The notes under the pieces are model-generated. The model saw only the letters and a list, made by a program, of their open reading frames with translations, did no database searches and was not told where the DNA came from. Position numbers and translations under genes: made by a program. A DNA stretch of 64,000 nt from CAILDB01 sp049695975 (GTDB taxonomy: Bacteria > Patescibacteriota > Minisyncoccia > Phycocordibacterales > GWA1-40-21): positions 62,001 to 126,000 of the forward strand of contig JBAVTE010000027.1 of the NCBI GenBank assembly GCA_049695975.1, written 5' to 3'. Below are positions 43,466 through 51,594 of the stretch, in pieces (the first letter of the stretch is position 1; the number at the start of each line of letters is the position of its first letter).

Positions 43466-44798
43466 CAAAAATATTGTATTAAGATTTCCACCAAGTCCAA
43501 CAGGTCCTTTTCATATAGGAAATACAAGAACAGCTCTATATAATTATTTTTATGCTAAACAAAATGGTGGAAAATTACTTTTTAGACTAGAAGATACTGA
43601 TAGAGAAAGATCAAAAGAAGAATATAGTTTAGATATTATTGAGGGCTTAAAGTGGCTAAAAATTGATATTGATTTTAATAATGTTTATAAACAATCAGAA
43701 CATAGTAACACTTATAGAAAATATTTAGAAAAATTAATTACAGAAGAAAAAGCATATATTTCTAAAGAAGAACCAAAAGAAGAGGGGCAAAGAAGTGAAG
43801 TTATCAGATTAAAAAATCCAGGTAAAAAGGTAATTTTTGAAGATATAATCCGTGGGGAAGTGGAAGTAGATACTACAGAACTTGGAGATTTTGTTATTGC
43901 AAAAAGTATGGATGAGCCGATTTATCATTTAGCTGTCGTCATAGATGATTTTGAAATGGGTATTACTCATATAATGCGTGGAGAAGATGGAATATACAAT
44001 ACTCCAAGGCAAATCTTGATACAGGAAGCATTGGGATTTACTAGACCTATTTACGCACATATTCCTTTCATATTGAATGCAGACAAATCAAAACTCTCCA
44101 AAAGAAATCAGGGAGAATCTGTTTCTCTAAAATATTACCGAGAAAATGGTTTCTTACCAGAAGCACTAATAAATTTTTTGGCATTTATTGGCTGGAACCC
44201 AGGAGGGGAGAGGGAAATTTACTCAATGGATGAACTCATAGAAAAATTTGATATCAAAAAAGTTCAAAAATCTGGCGGAATATTCAACTTAGAAAAACTT
44301 TTGTGGTTCAACAAAGAATACATCAAAAAACTTCCAAAGGAAAAAGTGAAAAGTGAAATCAAAAAAAGGTTGCCAGCTGATATGCAAGATGAAAGAATTT
44401 TAGAAAAAATAACTCCAATGATTACAGAAAGAATAAACGTTTGGTCAGATGTAGAGAAAATGCTTATTTCAGGAGATATTCAATATTATTTTGTAATTCA
44501 AGAATATACAACTGAAATACTTGTCTGGAAAAAAGGAGGAACAAAAGAAGAAGCTAAAGAAAATCTTACTTCAGTCAAGGAATTACTCAAAAACGAAGAT
44601 GAGGAACTAAGCTCAGAAAAAGCAAAAGAACTATTATGGGGACTGGCAGAAAAAAAGGGTATGGGAAATGTTCTTTGGCCGACGAGGGTGGCACTTTCTG
44701 GCAAAGAAAAATCCCCAGATCCATTTACACTGATAAATATTCTAGGAAAAACAGAAACTATCAAAAGGATTGACTCTGCTATCGAAAAATTATCCTAA
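43455..44798 (+). CDS. gltX: Glutamyl-tRNA synthetase
   Basis: 447 residues. RFPPSPTGPFHIGNTRTALY contains the HIGH motif as HIGN, RLEDTDRERS follows, and KLSKRNQG is the KMSKS motif. There are no zinc cysteines in the CP1 insert. The C-terminal anticodon domain ends TIKRIDSAIEKL. It overlaps the murG end by 11 nt, an unusual coupling of wall synthesis to translation. It may be non-discriminating if the genome uses GatCAB, which is not in view. Confidence 0.95.
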   Translation: MKDNKNIVLRFPPSPTGPFHIGNTRTALYNYFYAKQNGGKLLFRLEDTDRERSKEEYSLDIIEGLKWLKIDIDFNNVYKQSEHSNTYRKYLEKLITEEKAYISKEEPKEEGQRSEVIRLKNPGKKVIFEDIIRGEVEVDTTELGDFVIAKSMDEPIYHLAVVIDDFEMGITHIMRGEDGIYNTPRQILIQEALGFTRPIYAHIPFILNADKSKLSKRNQGESVSLKYYRENGFLPEALINFLAFIGWNPGGEREIYSMDELIEKFDIKKVQKSGGIFNLEKLLWFNKEYIKKLPKEKVKSEIKKRLPADMQDERILEKITPMITERINVWSDVEKMLISGDIQYYFVIQEYTTEILVWKKGGTKEEAKENLTSVKELLKNEDEELSSEKAKELLWGLAEKKGMGNVLWPTRVALSGKEKSPDPFTLINILGKTETIKRIDSAIEKLS

Positions 44799-44858
44799 AT
44801 CACAAAACTACACTTCGTCTGATTTATAATCTCTCATAAAATGTGATAAAATGTAAGT

Positions 44859-46133
44859 ATGGCATTTACAAAAAAAACCATACTAGTATTTTTTTCATTT
44901 TTTGTATTTTTCATTTGTGTTAATACTGTATTTTCAGCCACAGTTGACGAATTGAAACAACAAATAGATCAAACCACGGCCAGCAAAAAGGCCTTAGAAG
45001 ATGAGATAGCTCTATATCAAGCACAGATCAAGGATATTGGAAATCAAGCAAATACTCTAGCAAATACCATAAAAATATTGGACACAGGTATAGCAAAAGT
45101 AAACGCAGATATAAAATTGACCAATAAAAATATTGAAATAAAAACACTCGAAATCAAAAAAATAAGTCTTGATATTGGACGAAAAGAAGTGAACATACAA
45201 AAAAATATAAACGCAATAGGGGAATTGATAAATGGAATAAACGACTCCGATTCAGAATCAATTATAGAAAATATTCTAAAATATAATGACCTATCAGAAC
45301 TTTGGAGTAAAATAGAATACGATTCTCAATTCCAAGATAGTTTAAGAAAAAATACTATAGAGGCAGAGAATATTAAAAAAGATCTTGAATTAGATAAAAA
45401 AGATACAGAAAGCAGTAAAAAGACTCTATTAGCATATCAAAGTGACCTCACTGATCAGAAGAAAATACTTCAAATAAGTAAGAATGACAAAAATAAGCTA
45501 CTAGCTGACACTAAAAATAAAGAATCGAATTATAAAAAAATAATAGCTGAAAAACAAGCTCTCAGTGATGCTTTCGCCAAAGAACTTGCCCAATTTGAAT
45601 CAGATTTGAAGCTTATTATAGATCCAAGTAGCTATCCAAAATCAGGAGAAGGGATCTTGTTTTGGCCACTCGACAATGTATATATAACGCAAAAATTTGG
45701 CTACACAAGTTTTGCAAAAAGTTCAGGTATATATGCTGGAGATTTTCATAATGGGGTTGATTTTCGAGCGTCTATTGGCACAAAAATAAAAGCATCGTTA
45801 AATGGAACAGTAGAAGCAATAGGGAATACAGATGCTGTGTGTCCTGGTGCTTCATATGGTAAATGGGTCTTTATACGACACGATAACGGCCTGGCGACTC
45901 TTTATGCTCATCTTTCACTTATCACTGTTTCGGCTGGTAGTAAAGTCAGAACAGGAGATTTGCTAGGATATTCCGGATCGACAGGATTTTCTACTGGACC
46001 TCATCTTCATTTTACGGTTTATGCTAATGAGGGAGTAAAAGTCATAAGTAAAAAAAGTATTGTATGTAAAGGCACTTATACATTACCCGCAGCAGATACA
46101 AAAGCGTATCTTGATCCTCTACTGTATTTTTAA
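44859..46133 (+). CDS. Secreted murein hydrolase activator/M23 endopeptidase with coiled coil
   Basis: 424 residues. The signal peptide is residues 1-27 (TILVFFSFFVFFICVNTVFSA). A long coiled coil (about 30-245) of the EnvC/NlpD-associated type follows, and the C-terminal M23 domain shows HNGVDFR, YAHLS and HLHF zinc ligands, with two cysteines in the region (VCPG and VCKG). It cuts or activates cutting of peptidoglycan crosslinks outside the cell. TAAAAT (44847-44852) ends 6 nt before the ATG. Confidence 0.92.
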   Translation: MAFTKKTILVFFSFFVFFICVNTVFSATVDELKQQIDQTTASKKALEDEIALYQAQIKDIGNQANTLANTIKILDTGIAKVNADIKLTNKNIEIKTLEIKKISLDIGRKEVNIQKNINAIGELINGINDSDSESIIENILKYNDLSELWSKIEYDSQFQDSLRKNTIEAENIKKDLELDKKDTESSKKTLLAYQSDLTDQKKILQISKNDKNKLLADTKNKESNYKKIIAEKQALSDAFAKELAQFESDLKLIIDPSSYPKSGEGILFWPLDNVYITQKFGYTSFAKSSGIYAGDFHNGVDFRASIGTKIKASLNGTVEAIGNTDAVCPGASYGKWVFIRHDNGLATLYAHLSLITVSAGSKVRTGDLLGYSGSTGFSTGPHLHFTVYANEGVKVISKKSIVCKGTYTLPAADTKAYLDPLLYF

Positions 46134-46180
46134 TTTTTTGATATAATAGTAGGGAAGTAAATTAATTATATAAATTTTTT

Positions 46181-46438
46181 ATGATTACAAACAAAAGAGG
46201 CTTTATTAAGATGATAGTAGTCATAGTCATCACACTTATTGTCCTTGGGGCCCTAGGTTTCAATATAAAGGACATAATAAACTCAGACAAGGTTCAGATC
46301 AATTTAAGTTATGTTTGGGGTTTATTGATGATGGCGTGGAATAATTTTCTCGCCATTCCAGCAATGTGGATTTGGAATAATATAGTTATCGGATTATTTT
46401 GGAATAATCTTATTAAAATAATGAGCTTCCGCTCATAA
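46181..46438 (+). CDS. Small membrane protein of unknown function
   Basis: 85 residues. One hydrophobic helix at about 10-30 (MIVVIVITLIVLGALGF) and a second Trp/Leu-rich stretch at about 43-78 (VWGLLMMAWNNFLAIPAMW). It lacks recognised motifs. Proteins of this type, beginning with a KRGFIKMI-like stretch, recur in CPR genomes. A TATAAT hexamer 35 nt upstream gives it a leader. Confidence 0.6.
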   Translation: MITNKRGFIKMIVVIVITLIVLGALGFNIKDIINSDKVQINLSYVWGLLMMAWNNFLAIPAMWIWNNIVIGLFWNNLIKIMSFRS

Positions 46439-46449
46439 CTCTCACCGTT

Positions 46450-46533
46450 CGTCTTTGCGAGGTATTCCGAAGCAATCCAGAGTGATTACATTAAGTTCTA
46501 GATTGCCACGTCGGAAACCTCCTCGCAATGACA
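46450..46533. repeat. Inverted repeat of the TTGCGAGG family
   Basis: TTTGCGAGGTATTCCGAAGC and CAATCCAG on the left pair with the right arm GATTGCCACGTCGG and CCTCCTCGCAATGAC. It is the best-preserved member here; degraded ones lie near 6580 and 25965. The rest of the 46439-46717 gap shows no gene. Confidence 0.75.
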
Positions 46534-46672
46534 CTTCATGAAGGTTTTGTAATTCAAAGTATAGAACTCAGTGTAGAGTATATAATGTGGACGCAAGATA
46601 TATTGTGGGACACGGTATACTAAGGAGAAAGCTCGTCTCCCTATCGTAAAATGGGGCCATAGGAGATAAAAG

Positions 46673-46709
46673 AAAAGCGCCTCAAAAATCATATTCTGAG
46701 ACGCTTTTC
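46673..46709 (-). terminator. Terminator of the lytic transglycosylase gene
   Basis: AGAAAAGCGCCTCA and TGAGACGCTTTTCT pair with an AT-rich loop. On the minus strand a T-rich tract follows, 10 nt after the gene end. Confidence 0.75.
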
Positions 46710-46717
46710 TTATTTTA

Positions 46718-47194
46718 TTATTTATTAACCGCCAATACTTTAGTTTTCTCAAGGGTAATAGCTTGATTCCAACACTTCGACGATGATATCCAAGGCTGAC
46801 CGCCCTCTTTATCGTAGAGCCATTTAGCATATTGCATATTGCCTTCCGGCGTCTCTAGATCAAATCCTAGTTCCGAAGCCTTTTCTGCATGATACTTTGT
46901 ATTGATTTGCATCAAACCCATATCAGCACTATTGACTTTACCCCTCAAAACTTCACCATCTGTATTGTAATGTCTCAAACTAGATTCACAAAATGCTATA
47001 TCGAGAAGAATAGGGTCCTCCTTGAAAATAACTTTTGCTCTAGCTAATATCTCCCCCTTTGTTAAAGTTATTTCTTTTATCGTATCAACTTTGTTAACTA
47101 GCGGTTCAGCAGACACAACTGTATCTGTAGAAATCGCTGGCCCGCTGTAGAACGATGTCATAAGAAGGATAACTGCAGTTGTAAGTTCCATCAT
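46718..47194 (-). CDS. Secreted lysozyme-like transglycosylase (SLT-like fold)
   Basis: 158 residues. An N-terminal hydrophobic segment (5-20) acts as signal or anchor. DIAFCESSLRHYN holds the likely catalytic Glu (E70), and ADMGLMQINTKYH, TPEGNMQYAKWLYDKEG and the SSKCWN end are typical of small CPR lytic transglycosylases. Two cysteines (C69 and that in KCWN) may form a disulfide outside the cell. The gene has a structured leader of about 78 nt. Confidence 0.85.
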   Translation of the reverse strand: MMELTTAVILLMTSFYSGPAISTDTVVSAEPLVNKVDTIKEITLTKGEILARAKVIFKEDPILLDIAFCESSLRHYNTDGEVLRGKVNSADMGLMQINTKYHAEKASELGFDLETPEGNMQYAKWLYDKEGGQPWISSSKCWNQAITLEKTKVLAVNK

Positions 47195-47307
47195 ATATTT
47201 TATTTTTTCGGATTCACCTAAACAAATGTCTAGGCTTGCCGAAATAATTGAAAATCAGAGTTTCCCCTGATTTCTTATATACTATCACCCCTGAATTAAA
47301 AAGTCAA
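47195..47307 (-). promoter_or_regulatory. Promoter and structured leader of the transglycosylase gene
   Basis: On the minus strand, TTGACT (47307-47302), 17 nt, TAGTAT (47284-47279) predict a start near 47272. Two hairpins follow: AAATCAG/CTGATTT (47252-47273) and a nested TTCGG...CCGAA around CCTAGAC/GTTTAGG (47207-47243), which ends TTTAGGTGAATCC. The leader is too short for a complete ydaO-type c-di-AMP riboswitch, although the GGTGAATCC end and the target gene recall one. Confidence 0.45.
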
Positions 47308-47346
47308 TACCTAACTACACATTAAACCCTTCGTCAAATACATAAA

Positions 47347-47369
47347 AATGGCTCAACTGAGCCATTTTT
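47347..47369 (-). terminator. Hairpin after the exonuclease gene
   Basis: ATGGCTCA-AC-TGAGCCAT is a perfect stem with T runs on both sides. It lies about 60 nt after the minus-strand exonuclease stop. Confidence 0.7.
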
Positions 47370-47427
47370 TACTTGATTTTACTTCCCTTTTATGTTCTAA
47401 ATTTTTGACCTTTTTAGAACCAGACCT

Positions 47428-48018
47428 TTACACAACCCAGGGTATGGGGTATTTCTCAAATTCTTGTAACAAATTCTTGTTATAAAGCAGTCTTGATATG
47501 GCTTCCCCCGCGACTTTTGCTCCATTTAGAGCATTATGGGGATGAGATTCAACTGGTATTCCAACATACTCCATTATTCTATCAGAATTTAAGTTTGATC
47601 TATTATTTGAAACTGGTGGCATAATTCCCCTCTTTATCATATGCATAAAACACAAGGAATGCTGGTCTATTGTTCTATATGCAAAAGGCCAATCGAGATG
47701 AGCACGAAGAGCTGAACTATGTATAAAATCTCTATCAAAAGAAGGATTCTGCCCAGCAAAAGTATGTTCTTTGCATGTTAGAGCCCAACTAATAAAATTC
47801 TTGACCAATTCTGCATCGGATTGTTTCCTCGGGTCTTCAGCCTGTTCTTTAGTAAAACCATTTACAACAAGAGCGTCATCATTTATATGAGCAAGAGGCC
47901 AAGCCCTACACTCTTCATAAAATTGATTTCTCGGATTATCAAAATCAAAAGCGCCAATTGATAATATTGAATTTTTATTTGTGTCTGTTCCACTAGCTTC
48001 TACATCAACTATAATCAT
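47428..48018 (-). CDS. DEDD-type 3'-5' exonuclease-like protein
   Basis: 196 residues. IIVDVEASG gives the first Asp-x-Glu, NPSFDRDF the second Asp, and PHNALNGAKVAGEA the fifth motif. In DEDDh enzymes this last motif is HxAxxD; here the Asp position is Gly (HNALNG), so catalysis may rely on another residue or be weak. A role in RNA or DNA 3' trimming is inferred. TATTAT (48030-48025 on the minus strand) ends 6 nt before the ATG at 48018. Confidence 0.8.
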   Translation of the reverse strand: MIIVDVEASGTDTNKNSILSIGAFDFDNPRNQFYEECRAWPLAHINDDALVVNGFTKEQAEDPRKQSDAELVKNFISWALTCKEHTFAGQNPSFDRDFIHSSALRAHLDWPFAYRTIDQHSLCFMHMIKRGIMPPVSNNRSNLNSDRIMEYVGIPVESHPHNALNGAKVAGEAISRLLYNKNLLQEFEKYPIPWVV

Positions 48019-48049
48019 AAAATTATAATAACACTTATTTTCTAATATA

Positions 48050-48514
48050 TCATTTTAATCCTTCACATCCAGAGGCTGGAGTGAGACCTTTTGCACGAGC
48101 TTCTTCTACACTGTTGAACCAAACTTTATTTTCTTCTTTGATGCGGGTAACACCAGAGCACCATGGAAAATAGTATTTTGTGCCTGATTTTGAAGCAACT
48201 ATATTTCCTTTCTCTAAAATTATCGAATTCGAAGCAGACTTGATTCCTACTTGCGCAGAATTAGTAGAGGACGTAGCTATTCCATTCCATTTATAATATT
48301 CTTCAGTTTTAATTACTGAAATTGGTGTTTTCTTCTTTTCATAAGTAGACAATCTACCAAGCGAAAAAGCCAAAGTCGATGCCAATATAAAAATAATCAA
48401 AACAAATAGAACTTCCGGTATTTTATCAATATTTATATAGTTTTTTGTCCTATCTACAAAATACTTCTTTTGCCACTTGATTTTTTCTTTTAAATCATTT
48501 ATACTCATATTCAC
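48050..48514 (-). CDS. Membrane-anchored protein with Ada-type Cys motif
   Basis: 154 residues. The start is GTG 48514, because TACAAT (48526-48521 on the minus strand) ends 6 nt upstream. A membrane helix lies at about 35-55. The extracytoplasmic end, SGTKYYFPWCSGVTRIKEEN, KVWFNSVEEARAKGLTPASG and CEG, resembles the Ada metal-binding-like domain found at the ends of some nucleases and competence proteins. The catalytic part is absent. It is divergent from rpmA. Confidence 0.65.
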   Translation of the reverse strand: MNMSINDLKEKIKWQKKYFVDRTKNYINIDKIPEVLFVLIIFILASTLAFSLGRLSTYEKKKTPISVIKTEEYYKWNGIATSSTNSAQVGIKSASNSIILEKGNIVASKSGTKYYFPWCSGVTRIKEENKVWFNSVEEARAKGLTPASGCEGLK

Positions 48515-48562
48515 TTAATCATTGTAGCAAATCCGCCCAAAAAGCGGAATAAATAAAATAAT

Positions 48563-48847
48563 ATGGCACATAAAAAAGCAGCAGGTTCCTCAAAAAATGG
48601 TAGAGATTCAGGACCACGATATCTTGGAGTCAAGATAAGTAACGGTACATCTATCAAAACTGGACAAATAATTTTAAGACAAAAAGGCAGAGATGTACTC
48701 GCCGGTAAAAATGTTTCCGTAGGTAGAGACCACACACTTTTTGCTTTAAAAGACGGCGTAGTTGAATTCAAAACTGCCAGAAAGACAAATTTTGATTCCA
48801 CTATCACACGAAGAGGTATTGTAAATGTAAATCCAGCAGTTGTTTAA
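48563..48847 (+). CDS. rpmA: 50S ribosomal protein bL27
   Basis: 94 residues: AHKKAAGSSKNGRDSGPRYL, then GVKISNGTSIKTGQIILRQKG with the family-typical HTLFAL and VVEFK. The N-terminus begins AHKK without the cleavable extension of Firmicutes, and it reaches the peptidyl transferase centre. rplU is not beside it. A terminator hairpin follows. Confidence 0.97.
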   Translation: MAHKKAAGSSKNGRDSGPRYLGVKISNGTSIKTGQIILRQKGRDVLAGKNVSVGRDHTLFALKDGVVEFKTARKTNFDSTITRRGIVNVNPAVV

Positions 48848-48850
48848 AAA

Positions 48851-48893
48851 TATAAAAACAGGCTGCGCAATAGATGCACGGCCTGTTTTTATA
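48851..48893. terminator. Hairpin terminator between rpmA and rplI
   Basis: TATAAAAACAGGC and GCCTGTTTTTATA pair perfectly around TGCGCAATAGATGCACG, which itself has TGCGCA/TGCACG. It serves both converging genes. Confidence 0.85.
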
Positions 48894-48898
48894 TAATA

Positions 48899-49345
48899 TT
48901 ATTTAATTCCTTTTATATCCACCGCAAGTTCAAACCTCTTATTCCCAACTGCAATTTTGAGTTCGTGAATACCTACCTCTTTTATAGGCTTTTCAAGCTC
49001 CAAAGATTCCTCAGAAATTTCAAGCCCAGTAACTTTTTTAAATTCCATAATTATTTCTTTCTTATGAATTCCAGCAAAAAGATGCCCCAGCTCATTGGTC
49101 TTGCCTAAAATATCAAGTTTTCCATCTTTGAGTCCTGCAATAGCTTTCACATAAGCGTTTTGTATTTGAGCAACCTCCATCAAGCTGTTTTTATTTTTAT
49201 CTTCTATCATTTTAATATTACCAGGAGTCGCTTGAAGTGCATCCCCTCTTGGAATGAGTTTGTTGAGTGCGAGTCCGTCCGCCACATTTTTTACATCAAA
49301 CTTTCTTCCGACTTTTGCCACATCTTTTAAAAGTATTATTTTCAT
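48899..49345 (-). CDS. rplI: 50S ribosomal protein bL9
   Basis: 148 residues. IILLKDVAKVGRKFDVKNVA is the N-terminal domain with the LIPRGDA turn, then a helix and a C-terminal domain ending VGNKRFELAVDIKGIK. bL9 is missing from part of the CPR, so its presence helps place the genome. It starts 3 nt after the ctpA stop, so it is probably co-transcribed with ctpA. Confidence 0.95.
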   Translation of the reverse strand: MKIILLKDVAKVGRKFDVKNVADGLALNKLIPRGDALQATPGNIKMIEDKNKNSLMEVAQIQNAYVKAIAGLKDGKLDILGKTNELGHLFAGIHKKEIIMEFKKVTGLEISEESLELEKPIKEVGIHELKIAVGNKRFELAVDIKGIK

Positions 49346-49348
49346 ATT

Positions 49349-50569
49349 TTATTTTAATATTTCTAGAGCTTTTAATTCTTGTAAATCTAAATTCTTTGGA
49401 TTATTTTTAGTATTATCTATTTCATAATCTGGTATTAAACCTTCATCAGAAATTGATCTTCCACTCGGTGTGAGCCACTTTGCTACAGTAACCTTAAGCG
49501 AAGTATTGCCTGTTATATTCAAAAGTTCTTGGACAGAACCTTTACCAAAAGACTTCATTCCGACAAGCTTGGACAAACTATTGTCTTGGAGTGCACCAGC
49601 TAAAATTTCTGAAGCAGAGGCAGAACCACCATCTATCAAAATCACAAGCTTTAAATTTTCATTAAATAATCCATACCCTTTGCTTCTGTAAACAATATTG
49701 TCGGCCTTTCCAGCAAAATCCTCAGTGACGATAGTCTTGCCCAAAGGTAAAAAATAGCTCGCCATATCTACTGCAGCATCTAGATATCCTCCAGGATTTC
49801 CACGCAAGTCAATGATAAGCTTTGCTTTTCCAGAACTCACAAACTCCCGCAAAGCTCCTCTAAATAAATCCGGAGAATTTGCATAAAAATTGTATAGGCG
49901 GATAATAAACACATCCCCTTTCATTTCTGTGTCAATTGTAGGAATATTTATTATTCCCCTTGCCACTTTGATATTCAAATAATCTTTAATACCCTCTCTG
50001 AATATTTTAAAATTTACTTCTGTGCCTGCTTTACCCCTAATCAGTCGAACTGCTTCATCCACACTCATAACATCGGTAGAAGAGCCATTGATAGATACGA
50101 TCACATCACCAGTTTTGATACCAGCGTTAAATGCTGGTGTACCTTTTAATGGAGCAACTACGGTAAGTAGGCTATTTTTAATACCAATTTCCATTCCAAC
50201 ACCTTCAAAATTTCCCGAAATATCACTATTGAAAATTTTACTTTCTTGCGGTGGCATAAAGACAGTATAAGGGTCACCATAGGCATTGGTCAGCCCTGAT
50301 ATTGCACCCCAGATTTTTTCATCAGTTGTTACTACTTTACCTTTTTTACTAACAAATTTTGAATCCAAAAGTTTCCATACTTGCCAAAATTCATCCATAT
50401 TTACATCTTCTACTTTAATATCAGAACTTGTGGTGTCGATCAAAGTGACACTTCGAAAAGAATTTATACTATTTCCGAAGCCAACAAAATATCCACCAAT
50501 AAAAAAAATAAATGAAAATAGAGCGATAATCAACGAAATCTTGTATTTCAAAATAAATTCCTTATTCAT
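49349..50569 (-). CDS. Carboxyl-terminal processing protease (S41)
   Basis: 406 residues from ATG 50569. A membrane helix at about 10-30 anchors it. A PDZ domain (GNFEGVGMEIGIKNSLLTVV, GIKTGDVIVSING) precedes the protease core with GGSASASEI (catalytic Ser) and KSFGKGSVQ (catalytic Lys). RGNPGGYLDAAVDMA is typical. It degrades or matures envelope proteins. The earlier in-frame start at 50716 would overlap the divergent corA promoter and is rejected. Confidence 0.93.
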   Translation of the reverse strand: MNKEFILKYKISLIIALFSFIFFIGGYFVGFGNSINSFRSVTLIDTTSSDIKVEDVNMDEFWQVWKLLDSKFVSKKGKVVTTDEKIWGAISGLTNAYGDPYTVFMPPQESKIFNSDISGNFEGVGMEIGIKNSLLTVVAPLKGTPAFNAGIKTGDVIVSINGSSTDVMSVDEAVRLIRGKAGTEVNFKIFREGIKDYLNIKVARGIINIPTIDTEMKGDVFIIRLYNFYANSPDLFRGALREFVSSGKAKLIIDLRGNPGGYLDAAVDMASYFLPLGKTIVTEDFAGKADNIVYRSKGYGLFNENLKLVILIDGGSASASEILAGALQDNSLSKLVGMKSFGKGSVQELLNITGNTSLKVTVAKWLTPSGRSISDEGLIPDYEIDNTKNNPKNLDLQELKALEILK

Positions 50570-50668
50570 AATTTGGTTAATTATCTCAAAAAGAAAGCTT
50601 CTGGTCAAATCAAAATTTTTGAGAATATCATTCTTGTAACATTTTATAGAAATAGCTATAATCAAATG

Positions 50669-51583
50669 ATGATAAACACATACAAATACAAAGATATCAC
50701 TTGGATTGATTCCCAAAGTCCAACAACAGAGGAAATAGAAACACTTATGGAGGGATACAGATTAAATCCAAAAGTTGCGAGAGATTTGCTTTTGGCGACC
50801 TACAAAGACACGATCACTCTATATGATGATTATATTTATATGATTTTGCACTTCCCAGCTATCAGACATTCTCACAAAAAAGAAAAACAACAAGAAATTG
50901 ATTTTGTTTTAGGTAAAAATTTTATTATTACAAATAAATATGAAATCATAGATGAGCTAGAAAAATTTGCGAAGGAATTTGAAGTGAATAGTATTTTAAA
51001 AAGTCAAAATATGAGGGACCATGCTGGATATGTCTTTTATTATATAATGAAAGGATTGTATTCTTCTATGCATGATGAGCTTGAATCACTCGGAGATCAG
51101 ATAAAAGAAACTGAACAAAATATTTTTATTGGAAAAGAAAAAGAAATGGTCAATACTATCTCCCAAATTACGAGAGAACTGATGAATTTTGAACATACTA
51201 TCAAACCGCACAAAGAAATTTTAGAAAAATTTAAAAATATCTATACCAAGTTTTTTGACAAGGATTTTATAGAAAATATTCAAAAACTTATTGACGAACA
51301 CAAAAAAATCAAAGACACACTTACTGATGCTTTTGATTCCATTAGAGAACTTCGAGAGACAAACACAAACCTACTTTCCACAAAACAAAATGAAATTATG
51401 AAAATACTTACTATTTTTACCTGTTTTGCACTTCCCTTTTCTGTTATCACTGGTTTCTTTCAAATGAACACAAAGCTCACTCCCCTAGTCGACAACACTT
51501 ACGCCTGGCCAATAATTGTCGGAGTAGAAATTGTGATAGCTATTTTATTATTTTTCTTTGCAAAAAGAAAACATTGGTTTTAA
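50669..51583 (+). CDS. CorA-family divalent metal transporter
   Basis: 304 residues from ATG 50669, which lies 6 nt after TATAAT (50657-50662). A long helical cytoplasmic domain precedes two C-terminal membrane helices (about 245-265 and 280-298). The signature after the first helix, normally YGMN, reads FQMN (GFFQMNT), so the G of GMN is Q. The KRKHWF tail is typical. Mg2+ or Co2+ transport is expected, but selectivity may differ. cysS starts 11 nt later. Confidence 0.88.
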   Translation: MINTYKYKDITWIDSQSPTTEEIETLMEGYRLNPKVARDLLLATYKDTITLYDDYIYMILHFPAIRHSHKKEKQQEIDFVLGKNFIITNKYEIIDELEKFAKEFEVNSILKSQNMRDHAGYVFYYIMKGLYSSMHDELESLGDQIKETEQNIFIGKEKEMVNTISQITRELMNFEHTIKPHKEILEKFKNIYTKFFDKDFIENIQKLIDEHKKIKDTLTDAFDSIRELRETNTNLLSTKQNEIMKILTIFTCFALPFSVITGFFQMNTKLTPLVDNTYAWPIIVGVEIVIAILLFFFAKRKHWF

Positions 51584-51594
51584 TTCACCCTTTT

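Noticed and set aside
47195..47275. A true ydaO c-di-AMP riboswitch
   Set aside because: The leader is about 78 nt, too short for the known two-fold aptamer; only a short end motif is similar.
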